From Hydnum rufescens UP504 (Eukaryota > Basidiomycota > Agaricomycetes > Cantharellales > Hydnaceae): 30,699 nucleotides of DNA. The notes below the pieces were generated by a model. The model had not been told where the DNA came from. It saw only the letters and a list, made by a program, of their open reading frames with translations, and searched no databases. How positions within the stretch are numbered: position 1 is the stretch's first letter; each line of letters starts with the position of its first letter. This document shows positions 17,733-30,400 of this stretch, piece after piece. Position numbers and translations under genes: made by a program. The DNA is taken from positions 1 through 30,699 of the forward strand of contig MU129189.1 of NCBI GenBank assembly GCA_014904985.1. The letters run 5' to 3'.

Positions 17733-18954
17733 GTGAATGTGTGTCACAGTGGACATGTTTGTGTTTGTGTGCACCAAATAAGGGATTCGAATTGAAGGTT
17801 GTGGCCCTCTGTAAGGACCACCAGATTTGTAAGTGGGAAATGAAGGGAGGAATCCAGCCACAGTCCATGATATGGAATCGAGAATGAAAAGAGGGGACCA
17901 CAGGATCAATCTGAATGTTAAGGCTTGAAGGAAGGAAGGTCTTTGGTGATAGAAATCTAATGCTGTAAGCAACACCTGCCCAAGCAATAGAATAAATAAT
18001 GAATATGGGTCACAAAACCACACCCTAAGGCTCTCCTCTTGAGGCCCTAGACAAAGTGCAGTAGTCTTAGTGGAATTCACCCAAGGAACCAGTGGCAATA
18101 CATCAGTGCCTCAAAACTGGGGAGGGGGAAAACTCTAGAAATTCACATCTCCTGGACTTAATATACATTACAGAAAAATTCTATGGTAACCGGCAGAAAG
18201 GTGGGATTAAGGCGAAATTGATGAAAAGGAAATCAGGTCAAAAGCTTTAAAACTGGAGGAGATATTCTAAAATCAAGTCAGAATAAGGGAATATGGCTTA
18301 ACCAAACTATTCCTCCTCTCCTACTGAACAGAATCCCTTGGGGAATGGTGGAACTGGTTGTCCTAGATGTACCCTTGGTTGGATATAAGAGGGGCAGAGA
18401 ATAATTGCCATTAATAATCAAAAAAAGCGGAGGCAATAATGGAATGAGACATGGGGGAGTTGAATTGTAGAGAGCCAAGTTTTAATCCGCTCGTTTTTCC
18501 CTTGGTACCATTGGATGCGTACTGTCGACAGATTTCTAGGCGTGCTTGTCCCGAACGAATTGGATCAAAACTGACTGAGAAAATCAAAAAATACTGAAGG
18601 GATATATGAAACACATAGTAAAATAGATCTGGGAAGTGCAGTTTCAATTTGTTCAGCTTTTGTTTGGTATCGTCTGAAAGGTGTGAATCGTAGCTTTCTG
18701 GGCGCTATTTTTTCCAGTTGATCTGATCAAAACTGAGGGAGATATTCCACATTTACTCCTTGAGAGCACCGCATTAGCCCCTATTTGTCATGTGACAAGT
18801 CTACAAGTTGGAATCAAGGCCTGGGTGTGTAATCCATCGAATTACATAATCACAATTTATTAGAGTCACCCTTGAGGCAACAGGAAGCATGTATCAGAAG
18901 TAGAGACTGATTGAAGGTCAAACAAAGCAAGCAAGTTGAATTGCTATTGCCACA
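17733..18954 (-). mobile_element. Probable 5' LTR and leader of the gypsy element
   Basis: Sequence upstream of gag on the minus strand. 18490-18760 is recognisably related to the U3 repeats of the LTR at 4671-4990 in opposite orientation (shared blocks such as AAGGTGTGAATCGTAGCTTTC and GATCAAAACTGA). A TGTGG at 18954 (minus strand) may be the LTR start. A CTCTTATATCC TATA-like site lies near 18390. The boundary between LTR and leader, and a primer binding site, could not be fixed. Confidence 0.45.
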
Positions 18955-20300
18955 TCAAGGTATGACATAAAAAGATGGAATTCAGGGTGACCTGTTGAAG
19001 TGCCACAGATACACAATAAATTGGCTCATGTATAGGTAAGGGAATGACACGTATTTGTGGATTCTAGACATATGGCATCTGGGCTTGTTCTCAAATGAAT
19101 GATGACATGGGAATTGACATCCGGATTGACATGGAAAATGGTTCATTTGTTTGAAAAATCATCCTCAGATAGGGTTTGTACATGGTGGGGATTTGTCCCT
19201 CCAACAACAACCTCAGGGGATGAATCATTTCCAGATTGCCAGGAGGCGACAAAGGCTTCCTGGTCTCTCGTGGTGCGGCTGGCTGGGATGCAATGCTCGC
19301 TGCTTCCCACTTGCCAGTAGGCCTCATGTTCAGGTCTCATGGTGTGTAGTTGCCAGGCCCAATGTGTGTCCTCACCAATTAAGAGGTTGGCATTCATTCC
19401 TTCGATGACATAGGCCTCGACTCCTCATAGTAGTACAGGTCCCAGTTGACTATGGAAATATAGGTTGAGCATCACATATCCTAGACATTTGGCTTCTCCT
19501 GTGAGGTGCAGTAGTCTCAGTTTCAGCCCTTGCTTAATTGGAGGGCCTCATTCCTTAAGAGCCCTCAGGCACTTGGCAGACACCAAGGTGGCTGTGGCTC
19601 CTGAGTTGGCAACCACCTCAATTACAGGTCCATTTACATCATTGACATGACATTGCAGTTTAAAGGCATCCATTCCCAGGCTGGCTAGTCCTGGAGGTCT
19701 CTTCACCATAGGCTCTGGGATGTACACTTCCCCAGGGGAGCCATATGTCCTTTTATCACTTAGATCGGGGGCAGGTCCACCCTCACTAGGGGCAATATAA
19801 CAGGCAAGACCCTCAAGGGGTGATTCATCGGGTACAACAAACAAAACATCAGTTTCCTTGTCCTCTTCCTCACTACTAAGAGCTTCATGGGTGGCCACCA
19901 TAGTGGCTTGGTAGACCTCTTCCAATCCTGAGGACATGGCAATGTAGGCTTTATGATAGGCAACATCATGTTTGGTACTCATGGGCAGTTTGGTGCATTT
20001 TGGATCCTTCTTGTAAGAACCACAGTCATAGTCATAATCTACTTCACTACCACAGTGTCAGCATGGCCATATGGGTTTCCTTTTAGACTTCACATCGCTA
20101 AGTTCATACATGTAGTTTGTCTCTGGGGAACTCGAACTGGCTAACAGGGCAGGGGAACAGAATCAACTTCATCATAGGTCCTCTCATACTCAACATATTA
20201 CCTTGTTGGCTATGTCCTCGGTTTGCCGTGAATTAGAAAGGTTCAATATGGCCAGGAGGGCATCTTCTTGGTCTTTAACCCTCAAGAATAGGGCATCCAT
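18955..20300 (-). pseudogene. Second gypsy element: end of gag and protease
   Basis: Minus strand: MDALFLRVKDQEDALLAIL from 20300 continues the gag interrupted by LTR copy 2. Then an ORF from 19982 to 19548 ends in a retropepsin-like block (VIEVVANSGATATLVSAKCL), in which the usual catalytic Asp is Asn. After a frame change it continues with LKLRLLHLTGEAKCLGYV, GVEAYVIEGMNANLLIGEDT (typical of the second half of retropepsins), and an acidic linker to about 19080. It ends at the LTR of the other gypsy element at about 18954, so RT, RNase H and integrase of this copy are not in the window unless they lie beyond. Confidence 0.7.
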
Positions 20301-21930
20301 TGTGGAAGATAAAAACATCCAGTATCAGAAAACATGAAATCACATCACTCCCAGCCATTGGATGATCACATGACCAATTATGAAATTAATTATGGCTATG
20401 TGCAGAAACCAAATTTGTTCTATAACTCTGTCAGTTTTGATCAGAGAGGTACACCCATATAACGCTTGGAAAGCTACAATTCACACCTTTCGAATGGTAC
20501 CAAACACAAGTCAAATGGACCAAACCTGCACTCTCCAGACCAATTTTACTATCAAAATCTGGGATTTCCAGTAAAAAACAAATTTCTCTGTCAGTTCACA
20601 TTTAATCCTCTTGGAACAACTGCACCTGGAAATATATAAAACATCCACATCCAACAGTACTGAGCACATGAAGAACAGATAAAAACTGAACTCCACAGAA
20701 CAATATTACTATCAGAATCAACACCCATCAGTAAAAAATGAATTTCTCCATCAGTTCGCATCCGATCTGCTCAGAACCACCGCGCCCAGAAAGCTGTTAA
20801 AAATCTGCATCTAATGATACCAAGAGCATCTATTATGGATGCAAACTGCTGTTTCTGCATCGAATCCCATCCCATGCACTTGTCCCCATTATCAACCAGC
20901 AACAAAACACCTTAACCATTGGACTGTGCTCAAATTAATCTCCAAAACCCAGAGATACCCTTTCATTTCGCCTCCCAGAATGCTCCACATGGTCAGTGAC
21001 CTCATGCTCCAAGCATTCCACATGCTCAGCAAATTGGCGACATCACTATGACATCACCCTTCCATGATTTCTTTTGTTCTCTTGATGCATGACTCAACTA
21101 TGACTCATATCTTCACTTTTCTTTTGTTCTCACCTATGACTCACATATGACTCACCCATGAGGGAGTCATTTTTTTAAACACAGCCACCTCCAGAAAGGT
21201 ATAAAAGCTGGTAGATTTCCTGTATCCCCACATCATCATCTCCTCTCTGGAAATCATCACTGTCAACCACTGTCAACTTTTCTGCTTGCCTCTAAAGAAC
21301 AGTCTATCTATAAGCCATCTGGAGCTAAGTCATCTTCAAGGTTGTTGAGACAAAGCCACTGGTAGCCCTCTACGCGAATCACTAAAGCCAAGGATAGTTG
21401 CAGGACCTAAGGTTAGAGTTGCTGGACACCCAAGGAAAAGTAAGCATAATGAAATATGAATCAGGTTTTGAAGAAAGAAGAAAGAAACATACTAACAAGA
21501 CTAACCAAGCACTGACCAGTCTGTAACTCACAGATATCCGCAGTTTGACCAGGAGAATGTAAACAAGAATACACAAATATCAGTAAATGAACCAACACAA
21601 CATGAACAACATATAAGCCTTTCCACAAGCATCCCAGACATATAAGCCTTTCCATAAGCATCCCACATGATGTATAAGCCTTTCTACAAGCATCCCCTAC
21701 ATATAAGCCTTTCTATAAGCATCCCACACAATATATCATTGACTACAGCTAGTCCATATCCCATCCTATTCTCCACTGAACACCATACACATCTTGCAGA
21801 GTGTGATCAACCATTGAAGCAAACCAACCCAACGAATAACAACAGAAATACAGTCTCCCATCTACACACTGGCTGAACCAGATTTTGATTTGACAGTCAT
21901 CAGAGCTCCCAACCCTTCTTCTATACTGTA
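20301..21930 (+). mobile_element. Solo LTR, copy 2
   Basis: Same start (TGTGGAAGAT) and end (CTTCTTCTATACTGTA) as copy 1, inserted in the gag of the second gypsy element: reading frames on each side (AYVDVDLCHD on the right, MDALFLRVKD on the left) are both gag-like on the minus strand. It has four TGACTCA sites, a TATA box at 21200, and a four-fold tandem repeat of ATATAAGCCTTTCYNNAAGC at 21611-21730 where copy 1 has a single unit. Flanks TCCAT and TCATG do not give a clean target duplication. Confidence 0.75.
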
Positions 21931-24159
21931 TCATGGCAGAGATCCACATCTACATAGGCTCTCCAGGAGGGTGGTGCGTGTTCCATAAGGGTACCCACCT
22001 CCAAGGAATTGAAGGTGGGGTTGGGTATTTCAGGAGGTGGATGCAACACTCATCGGGCTCTAACCTTGTGGGTTAACCATTCAGTGGGGGTCTCTCTTTC
22101 ATGCCCTCAGTTACAGAACCACAGTTTGTCATAGATAGTGACTTGCTTGTCATACCATTGTGTACCCAATAATCAAGTTCTCATCATGAGCTTCAATGAG
22201 TCCCAGTCTTGACTGGCCTGGATCTTCATAGCATTGGGCAGGCTTTGCCACCACACATCCGCATGCTTAGTGAACCACATAGTAGTGGCAAAGGCTAATT
22301 GCTTGCACATTCAATGGCTTCCTGTAACATAATGATCCAAGTCCTCCATCCATGTAACAAAGGCATTGTCTGACCCATCATATTCCAGCAGATCACTAGG
22401 CTGGAACTCAAGTTTGAACTTGGGCTCATAATAGGCCTCTTGTTGGTGGTTCACATCATCAACTCCTACAACAGGAGGCCCACAATCAGGGGGTCCAGGT
22501 CCAGGTGGTCCATCACCAGGCCACCCTCAATCGGGGTACCCACTGCCAGGTCCCATCAGAGGCCAACCACGTGGGGGGGCCTTCCACTGGGGTGACCACC
22601 TCCATTCCCAGAGTCATCTCCATCAGGAGGTCCTCCATCTGGGGGGTTCTAACACATGCCCTCAGTTCTATCATGATCAGATGGGGCTCAAGGGGTCAAG
22701 GGGGCCCCGCTGGTCTTGGAGGTGGTTCTGACCAATAATCTCGAGGCTCAGTTCCTTGAATATCCAGGGTTCTGGTGGAGTTCACTAGTGCTTGTTGTCA
22801 CAGTGGATCCACCAAGGGACGGGGTCATCATGCATCGAATCATGGGCATGGCAGTTGGGTTCCTTCATCACTGACCAGAGTCCCCAGAGTCAGAATCTCC
22901 TGGTTTCACCAGAGCAAACCTCATTTGTGAGCCAAGTATGCTGCTAGTGGTGAAGTGGCTTGGGGAGGGTCATCCACAATTCTAGTAGCATATCCTTGTG
23001 CCTTAGAGTTCATAGTATAGGCCACAGATTCATTCTCATCAACACTTTGAAGTTGTGCAATGACCTTGAGCCCAGTACACAGTCATCATAGGGCTAGAGC
23101 AGCCAACTGTAGGACCTTGTCCTCAGAGGAGACTCCCATTCCCATATGGACAGCTAGTACACCCCTGGGGTCGAACTTGTAGGGGTCTGGGTCTGACAGA
23201 AAGTAGTGCTTTGCTACTTCAGCAGCAGTATCCTGTAATATCTGACTACACTGTAACAAGGTGAGGCAAAACTCCATATTGGGCTTGAAAACCGTAGGTT
23301 GCCTGGTGTGAGACACTCATACAATGGTGCTGGTAAAGGACGGGGATTCCACATCCAGGTTGTATGCCAAGTGATATAAGGAGGTGTTGATTAGTCGTAC
23401 GTCGGCGGCTGTGCTGGGGCCTTGTTCGCATTGTATGGACTCCACTACCAACACCAACAGGGCTCTATGACAGAGTAGTCCTTGGTCTGTGGAGTCCTCA
23501 TTGGTCAGGGATTTGTTGGTTACAGATCTAGTCCTTTCGTTTGACATAGACAGGACCAGCCCATTGTCTCGATGAGAGTCTTGAGGTGTACCCCAAGATG
23601 TAGGCATGTAGTAGTCATGACACAGGAAACCTGTAGAGTTCGAAGATAATGGAGGTCCCTTAAGTACTTGTCTGGGTTCATTTGACTGAGAATCCTCATA
23701 ATCACATTGTGTTGGGTGACCAGGCTTCCATGCTGTTCCTGTGAGGCTGGAGGCAGTAGAGTCTGGACTGTGACTTGACCCTGGGCCAAGTCTGGTCCAG
23801 ACTGGTGAGGCTAGGCCTTCAGCATTGATATTTTTTGGGGGAGTGGCCACGCCTCTTGAGGTATCCACCCTGTTCAACAGGGGGCTACAAATCTTATTCA
23901 AGAGCATTTCATAGGCTCGATCAAGAAGAGGAGAGATGAGTGTTGAATCCCATATTCAGGTTCTTACACACACCACCAGTGTTAATTCAGTAGTATCTGG
24001 ATTAAGCTTCATATGATGAAGTAACCCTGGTGGGGGTTCTGGGCTAGGCTTTAGTCTGTTAGAACTCTCGATTTGGGGTTGTACTGTCTCATGAGTTGTA
24101 GTGGAAGGAGACAGGAGAGTTGGACTCAGTTGTAGCTCTACTTTCTTGGGGTTAGCCAT
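21931..24159 (-). pseudogene. Second gypsy element: gag, degenerate
   Basis: Starts MANPKKVELQLSPTLLSPS at 24159 and runs left in several frames: a long variable N-terminal part (a 196-codon ORF 23907-23317 and 23316-23086), a low-complexity proline/glycine-rich linker (22700-22490, with GGTCC-type repetition), then the capsid-like part YEPKFKLEFQPSDLLEYDGS, VTWMEDLDHYVTG, MWFTKHADVWWQSLPNAM, DWDSLKLMM, and APPSWRAYVDVDLC at 21970-21935. The W-M-E-D-x-x-x-Y-V and A-x-x-W-W pattern is typical of retrotransposon gag. Multiple stops; inactive. Confidence 0.7.
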
Positions 24160-24342
24160 GAGGTAGTTAGCAGAAGTGTGTTGATGGTGAGTTCATGCAG
24201 TGCTGAGTCTGAAGTGTACTGTTTCAGTGCACTGCGGGCAACAGCCTGAATGAAGGGCCAAGAAAAGATACATTCCTGGGTATTCCTGTGGCTAGCTATC
24301 TGAGTTGATTACATAAACAAGGACAAAGCTAACTACAACCAG

Positions 24343-25050
24343 TGTAACAAAGTGCCTCCCAGATTCAGGAGGGCACCTGTTGTCATACTTGGACAAAGTG
24401 AGTCAACAGGGGAGGGAGTAGGATAAAGGAGAATAGGGGAAGAAGGTGTAATCACACTGCCCTCAGCACTAGCTTTGGACAGAGGAGCTGGACACAGAGC
24501 TAAGCACTGGCTTTGCTCTGAGCCCAGGGGAAAAGGTTGTGAGGGAAGGGAGGTCATGATGAAAGGTAGTAAAGTAGTGGCTGGCCAAGTGGCACAGTCA
24601 CTACCTAAGGAGAGGAGGTGGGGTCAGTAAGAGGAAGGACTATCCTGCTTACTGCTTTCCCTGCTGGTATCCAAAGGTGTAGGTCCCAAGCTAGAGAAAG
24701 GCTGGTAGTTAATGGCTACCAGGCAAGCCAACCAGATAGCTAGATGGAAGCAGAGACAGAGAGGCAGAGATTCACAGTTTCTCACTAGGTGACGAAGATC
24801 CAGGCAAAGGTTAACTTGATTAATCTTGGCAACTGCCGTATATACATGACTTTTGAGTCCTAACTTAATTATGTAATACACTATATTACAACCAGGGCAG
24901 CACCAAACTCCAGTGGAGAAGCTTTCCACCAGGTTGGCTTGAGAAGGAGAAAAGGAGAAAAAGTAAAGGAGAGAAGGGAGATACATTGTGTGTATATAGG
25001 CAGCAATGATACTAAGGCCAGATGCCCACCAGACTTATACACCACTAACA
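24343..25050 (-). mobile_element. Probable 5' LTR of the second gypsy element
   Basis: On the minus strand it begins TGTTAGTGGTG at 25050, has a TATA-like CCTATATACACA near 25000 with a C/T-rich tract after it, and a candidate end TTGTTACA at 24343 followed by CTGGTTGTAG as a possible primer binding site. Gag starts 184 bp further on. The right end is the best supported; the left end is a guess. No partner LTR is in the window. A 120-codon minus-strand ORF (24986-24624) is probably a chance frame. Confidence 0.4.
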
Positions 25051-25052
25051 GA

Positions 25053-25102
25053 CCTACTTAGGTACCATTATCTGCCCCAGAAGTGGTACCTAACTAGGTA
25101 GG
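25053..25102. repeat. Short hairpin repeat, copy 2
   Basis: Arms CCTACTTAGGTACCA and its near-complement, loop with CTGCCCC. Same element as 1216-1271, again followed by TGACTGACCA. It lies between the gypsy LTR and the copia fragment. Confidence 0.55.
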
Positions 25103-25109
25103 CTTAGAT

Positions 25110-26534
25110 GACTGACCAAGGTGCATTTGAGAAGAAATTTGATGCCGATGGAAACCTAAGCCAATACAAAGTGAGACTCATGGCAAAAGGCTATTCACAA
25201 ATCCCCAGCCAGGACTTCAATGATACCTACTCACCAGTCATGTGACTGGACTCCCTGCATATCCTAATCACACTAACAGCAATAAAGGACCTTGATTCCA
25301 GCCAGATGGACATCAAAGCACATTCCTAAACCCACATCTGAAGGAAGACATCTACATGCAGCAGCCTGAGGGATACAATGATGGAACTGGAAAAGTCTGT
25401 CACCTCAAATGTGTGCTATATGGTCTCCAACAGTCTGCACAAGAATGGAATGAGGACTTTAATACATATGTCATGTCAATAGGCTACAAATCTATCCCTA
25501 GTGACCCCTGTGTCTATGTCTGACAAAAGGGGGAGGAGTTTGATATCCTCAGCATATGGGTAGATGACTGCTATTGTGTTTGCACTGCAGGCCACCTTGC
25601 CCAAGCCAAAGCCAAAATTGCAACAAAATATGAGGCCACAGACCAGGGAGAGCCTCGACTCTTACTTTGCATTAGGATTGACTGTGATTGATCCAAGGGA
25701 AATATTTCCCTATACCAAGGAGAGTACATATGCAAGTTGCAGGCCTGCTTTAATATGGCAAATTGCAGCCCTGTTGCAACCCCAATGGAATCATCAGCTC
25801 ACTTCCAGCCCACCTCCGACACCACCCACTTTGATCAACCAAGCACCTATCAGTCTGCCATTGGTGCTCTCCTATATGCTGCTATGGGTACTTGACCTGA
25901 TATTGCCTATGTGGTCCAAACCCAGAGTCAATTCTCAAGGGAGCCATCAATGGAACACTGGACAGCTGTTAAACAGGTGTTCTGCTATCTCCAAGGCACT
26001 CAGAACCTCAGGATAGTCTATGATACCCTGGATAACAAAGCTATTGTTGAGGTAATGGGACTACCAGATGCTGATTGGGGCAATTCCCCCATCTCATGCC
26101 AATTGATATATGGGAATGTATTTCTACTAGGCAGAGGAGCAATATCTTGGACCTCCAAGAAACAATCCACCATTGCCCTAGCAAGCATGGAGGCTGAAGG
26201 CTGAATACATGTCAGCTACCCTAGCCACAAAACACACTGTCTGGTTAAATAATTTCTATTCCTTCCTTGGATTCCCCCAAGATGAGCCAGCTTACCTTTA
26301 TATTATATGGACAACAAATCTGCAATAGATCTTGCCCAGAACACCTCTCAGTTCCACCCATGATCTAAACACATCAATATTCAGTACCATTTCATTGCAG
26401 AAAAGGTCAAGACTGGCATGATCAGGGTACTATGGTGCAGGACCAACTCCATGATGGCAGATATCCTCACAAAACTATTACCTCATGAGAAATTTTCCAA
26501 ATTTGTTGAGAGCATGGGGATGGCCTCAGTTTGA
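25110..26534 (+). pseudogene. Ty1/copia reverse transcriptase and RNase H, degenerate
   Basis: Starts inside the RT: FDADGNLSQYKVRLMAKGYS, DFNDTYSPVM, then SQMDIKA, EDIYMQQPEGY, LKCVLYGLQQSAQEWN, the polymerase motif SIWVDDCYCV (WVDD for YVDD, about 25557-25568), and the RNase H part QSAIGALLYAAMGT, PDIAYVVQTQSQFSREP, HWTAVKQVFCYLQGTQ, WTSKKQSTIALASMEAE, to the usual end LPHEKFSKFVESMGMASV and TGA at 26532-26534. In-frame TGA stops lie at 25243, 25521, 25689, 25893 and 26361. There is a frameshift near 25320 and a 7-bp duplication (GGCTGAA) near 26197. Gag, protease and integrase are absent to the left of 25110. Confidence 0.9.
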
Positions 26535-26750
26535 GGGGGAGTGTTGAGAGATCCAAGCTTCAGCTCACCCATACATTCATTCATTCATTCATTACTGATT
26601 ATGTAATTACCAGATTTCTCCATTGTTCATTCACTTCATTCATAATAATACCATCATTTATCTAGTCTGCCTACTGGGATAGCTCCCAGTCCTGCTCTTC
26701 CATAACCACAATACAGCTTCTGGTCTCTGCTTGAGGGAGAATGCCTGGAA
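26533..26750 (+). mobile_element. Copia polypurine tract and 3' LTR start
   Basis: GAGGGGGAG at 26533-26541 directly follows the stop codon and is the usual copia polypurine tract; the LTR starts TGTTGAGAGATCC at 26542. An ATTC microsatellite of five units lies at 26574-26595. The right end of the LTR is not certain (about 26750 is an estimate). Confidence 0.65.
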
Positions 26751-27489
26751 GAGATTAAGGATTGATCCCAATGTCATGGGAGGACATCACTCTAATACAT
26801 GTATGCACATGATGCCTATAATGCTGTATATTCATCAATGATCCCTGCAAGTCTGCTTGCAATATTGGATACACCATGTTCTTGAAAATCTCCATCATCC
26901 CTGATTTGAGCCTGGATAGAGCTAGCAGTATGCTCTGTGTCATCTGCATTAGGTGGATCTGCACCCCTCCCACCTCGAATCCAAAGGATGACCACTAGTT
27001 TAACAAGCTAAGATAACTGTGCACTTAGAATCAATCTCAACACTGACAACAAAGAAACACCAGATATTGAATGTTGGGCTTGGATGGGATAGACAGGTGA
27101 TGCTGGAATGAATGCTTAGATTTCCTGAAGGTGGGAAATTAATGAAAATTTAAACTGACCAACACTTTGAGGAGGGGCACACTGGCCTTGATCCCCTGCA
27201 GGTTTGAGCACCTAATGAAACCTAGGTGAGATAGGGGTAAGGTTTGAAGTGTACAATGACAACATTTACCAGACAGAATTAAGGCAAGCAATGAATGAGA
27301 TTGCAATTGTACAGAATCATTTCGCTTTGGCACATTAGATGAACTTACATCATCCTGTGGAAAATACAATTGTAAAGAGGGCAGTTGGTAAATAGAATAT
27401 GATTCCATTGTATATATCTAGGAACTCACAAGCTACATTCCAAATGGCAGCAAAATATGTATGAGCCAGGGACCATACAATGAGGAGTA
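26751..27489. other. No gene recognised
   Basis: Two minus-strand ORFs of 72 and 89 codons (26973-26755 and 27408-27139) have no recognisable motif and no context that supports them. No repeat or RNA gene was seen. Confidence 0.5.
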
Positions 27490-30400
27490 AGAGATGTGAC
27501 TTACATCCTATGGGGTAGTAGATGCCACCAAGGAAGAGATCGGGGAGAGAGCAATAATAAAACAGTGGGAGGTGAGTGGGAGGTGTGCACTAACCATCTA
27601 TGGGGACAAAACCACCAAGAGGGACATCAGCAAGCAATGATGTATGGAAGTCTAAGACATCTGGACCCACAGACTGGATTGTCAATGCAACCACCAGAGG
27701 AATGATCAAGGCATGATGCATTAAATTCCAAGACATCTGGACTTACTGCCTATGTGGTCAATGCCATCAAAAGATGGATCAGTGAGGATGGTGGATCAAA
27801 ATTCTATGAGATCTGAACTTACAACCTATATTGTGAATGCCACCAAAAAATGAATCAGCAAGGGACAATACATTTAATTCCAAGATATCCAGACCTACAT
27901 CCTATGTTGTGAATGCCACCAAAACATGAATCAGCAACGGACAATGCATTGAATTCTAAGACATCCAGACTTACAACCTATATTGTGAATGCACCAAAAG
28001 ATGAATCAGCAAGGGACAATCCATTGAATTCTAAGACATCCAGACTTACATCCTATGTTGTGAATGCCACCAAAAGATGAATCAGCAAGGGACAATCCAT
28101 TGAATTCTAAGGCATCCAGACTTACATCCTATGTTGTGAATGCCACCAAAAGATGAATCAACAAGGGACAATGCATTGAATTCTAAGACATCCAGACTTA
28201 CAAACTATGTTGTGAATGCCACCAAAAGATGAATCAGGAAGGGACAATCCATTAAATTCTAAGACATCCAGACTTACACCCTATGTTGTGAATGCCACCA
28301 AAACATGAATCAGCAAGGGACAATCCATTAAATTTTAAGACATCCAGACATACATGCTATGTTGTAAATGCCACCAAAAGATGAATCAGCAAGGGATAAT
28401 CCATTAAATTCTAAGACATCCAGACTTACACCCTATGTTGTGAATGCCACCAAAAGATGAATCAGCAAGGGACAATCCATTGAATTCTAAGATATCCAGA
28501 CTTACATACTATGTTGTGAATGCCACCAAAACATGAATCAGCAAGGGACAATCCATTGAATTCTAAGACATCCAGACTTACAACCTATGTTGTGAATGCC
28601 ACCAAAAGATGAATCAGCAAGGGACAATACATTGAATTCTTAGACATCCAGACTTACAGCCTATGTTGTGAATGCCACCAAAAGATGAATCAGCAAGGGA
28701 CAATCCATTGAATTCTAGGACATCCAGACTTACATCCTATGTTGTGAATGCCACCAAAAGATGAATCAGCAAGGGACAATGCAGTGAATTCTGAGACATC
28801 CAGACTTACCCCCTATGTTGTAAATGCCACCAGAAGATGAATCACCAAGGGACAATCCATTGAGTTCTGAGACATCCAGACTTACAGCCTATGTTGTGAA
28901 TGCCACCAAAAGATGAATCAGCAAGGGACAGTGCATTGAATTCTAAGACATCCAGACTTACAAACTATGTTGTGAATGCCACCAAAAAATGAATCAGCAA
29001 GGGACAATATATTGAATTCTAGGACATCCAGACTTACAAACTATGTTGTGAATGCCACCAAAAGATGAATCAGCAAGGGACAATACATTGAATTCTAAGA
29101 CATCCAGACTTACACCCTATGTTGTGAATGCCACCAAAACATGAATCAGCAAGGGACAATCCATTGAATTCTAAGGCATCCAGCCTTACAAGCTATGTTG
29201 CAAATGCCACCAAAAGATGAATCAGCAAGGGACAATACATTGAATTCTAAGACATCCAGACTTACAACCTATGTTGTGAATGCCACCAAAAGATGAATCA
29301 GCAAGGGACAATACATTGAATTCTAAGACATCCAAACTTACAGCCTATGTTGTGCATGCCACCAAAAGATGAATCAGCAAGGGACAATGCATTGAATTCT
29401 AGGACATCGAGACTTACGTACTATGTTGTGAATGCCACCAAAAGATGAATCAGCAAGGGACAATCCATTGAATTCTAAGACATCCAGACTTACATCCTAT
29501 GTTGTGAATACCACCAAAAGATGAATCAACAAGGGACAATGCATTGAATTCTAAGACATCCAGACTTACATCCTATGTTGTGAATGCCACCAAAAGATGA
29601 ATCAGCAAGGGACAATCCATTGAATTCTAAGACCTCCAGACTTACAACCTATGTTGTGGATGCCACCAAAAGATGAATCAGCAAGGGAGAATGCATTGAA
29701 TTCCAAGACAACCAGACTTACATCCTATGTTGTGAATACACCAAAAGGTGAGTCAGCAAAGGACAATCCATTGAATTCTAAGACATCTGCACTTACTTTC
29801 TACATTGTTAATATGTATCAACTGTTAACCATTCTCCTGAGGGTGTGTGATATAGACTTACATCCTACAGTGTTCAGGTGACCAACCAATCCATCAGCCA
29901 GGCCCCTTGCATCAAATTCTAAAAGATCCCAGCTTACCTCCTATGTTGTCAATACCACCCACAAGAGAAATCAGCCAGCAGTGGTATATGGAATTGAACC
30001 CTCTGGACCTACCCCCTTTGTTGCCAATGCAAATGATGAATCAGGCAGACACCATGCCTCAATCAATATGATATTTGGACTTACATACTAAAATGTCACC
30101 CAAGATACCTCAACCAAGTACTACCCCATGAATGGTCAGAGACACAAACTCACCACCTTACATTGTCCATGCCACCAAGAATGTGTCAGCCACTGAGCAT
30201 GCATTCAATTGCCAGAGACCTCAACATACATTCTATATTTTCAAGATCAGGTGATGGATTTATTAGCCTATGCCCATATATCAAATGGTGGGCATACAAC
30301 TCACTTCCTAAATTGTCAATGCCACCAAATGATGAATCAGCCTGCAATCCTGCATCAAATTCTGAGAGGTCCTGAGCGCACCAGCTACAATGTTGATACC

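Noticed and set aside
20301..21930. Clean 5-bp target duplication around LTR copy 2
   Set aside because: Flanks TCCAT and TCATG do not match; the insertion is inferred from the split gag frame instead.
24624..24986. 120-codon minus-strand ORF as a membrane protein
   Set aside because: Lies in a probable LTR between a TATA-like site and gag, has no homologous motif, and hydrophobic stretches come from C/T-rich sequence.
29651..29881. 76-codon ORF as a repeat protein of the satellite
   Set aside because: It is open only where two 75-bp units adjoin; the usual 76-bp period shifts the frame in every unit.
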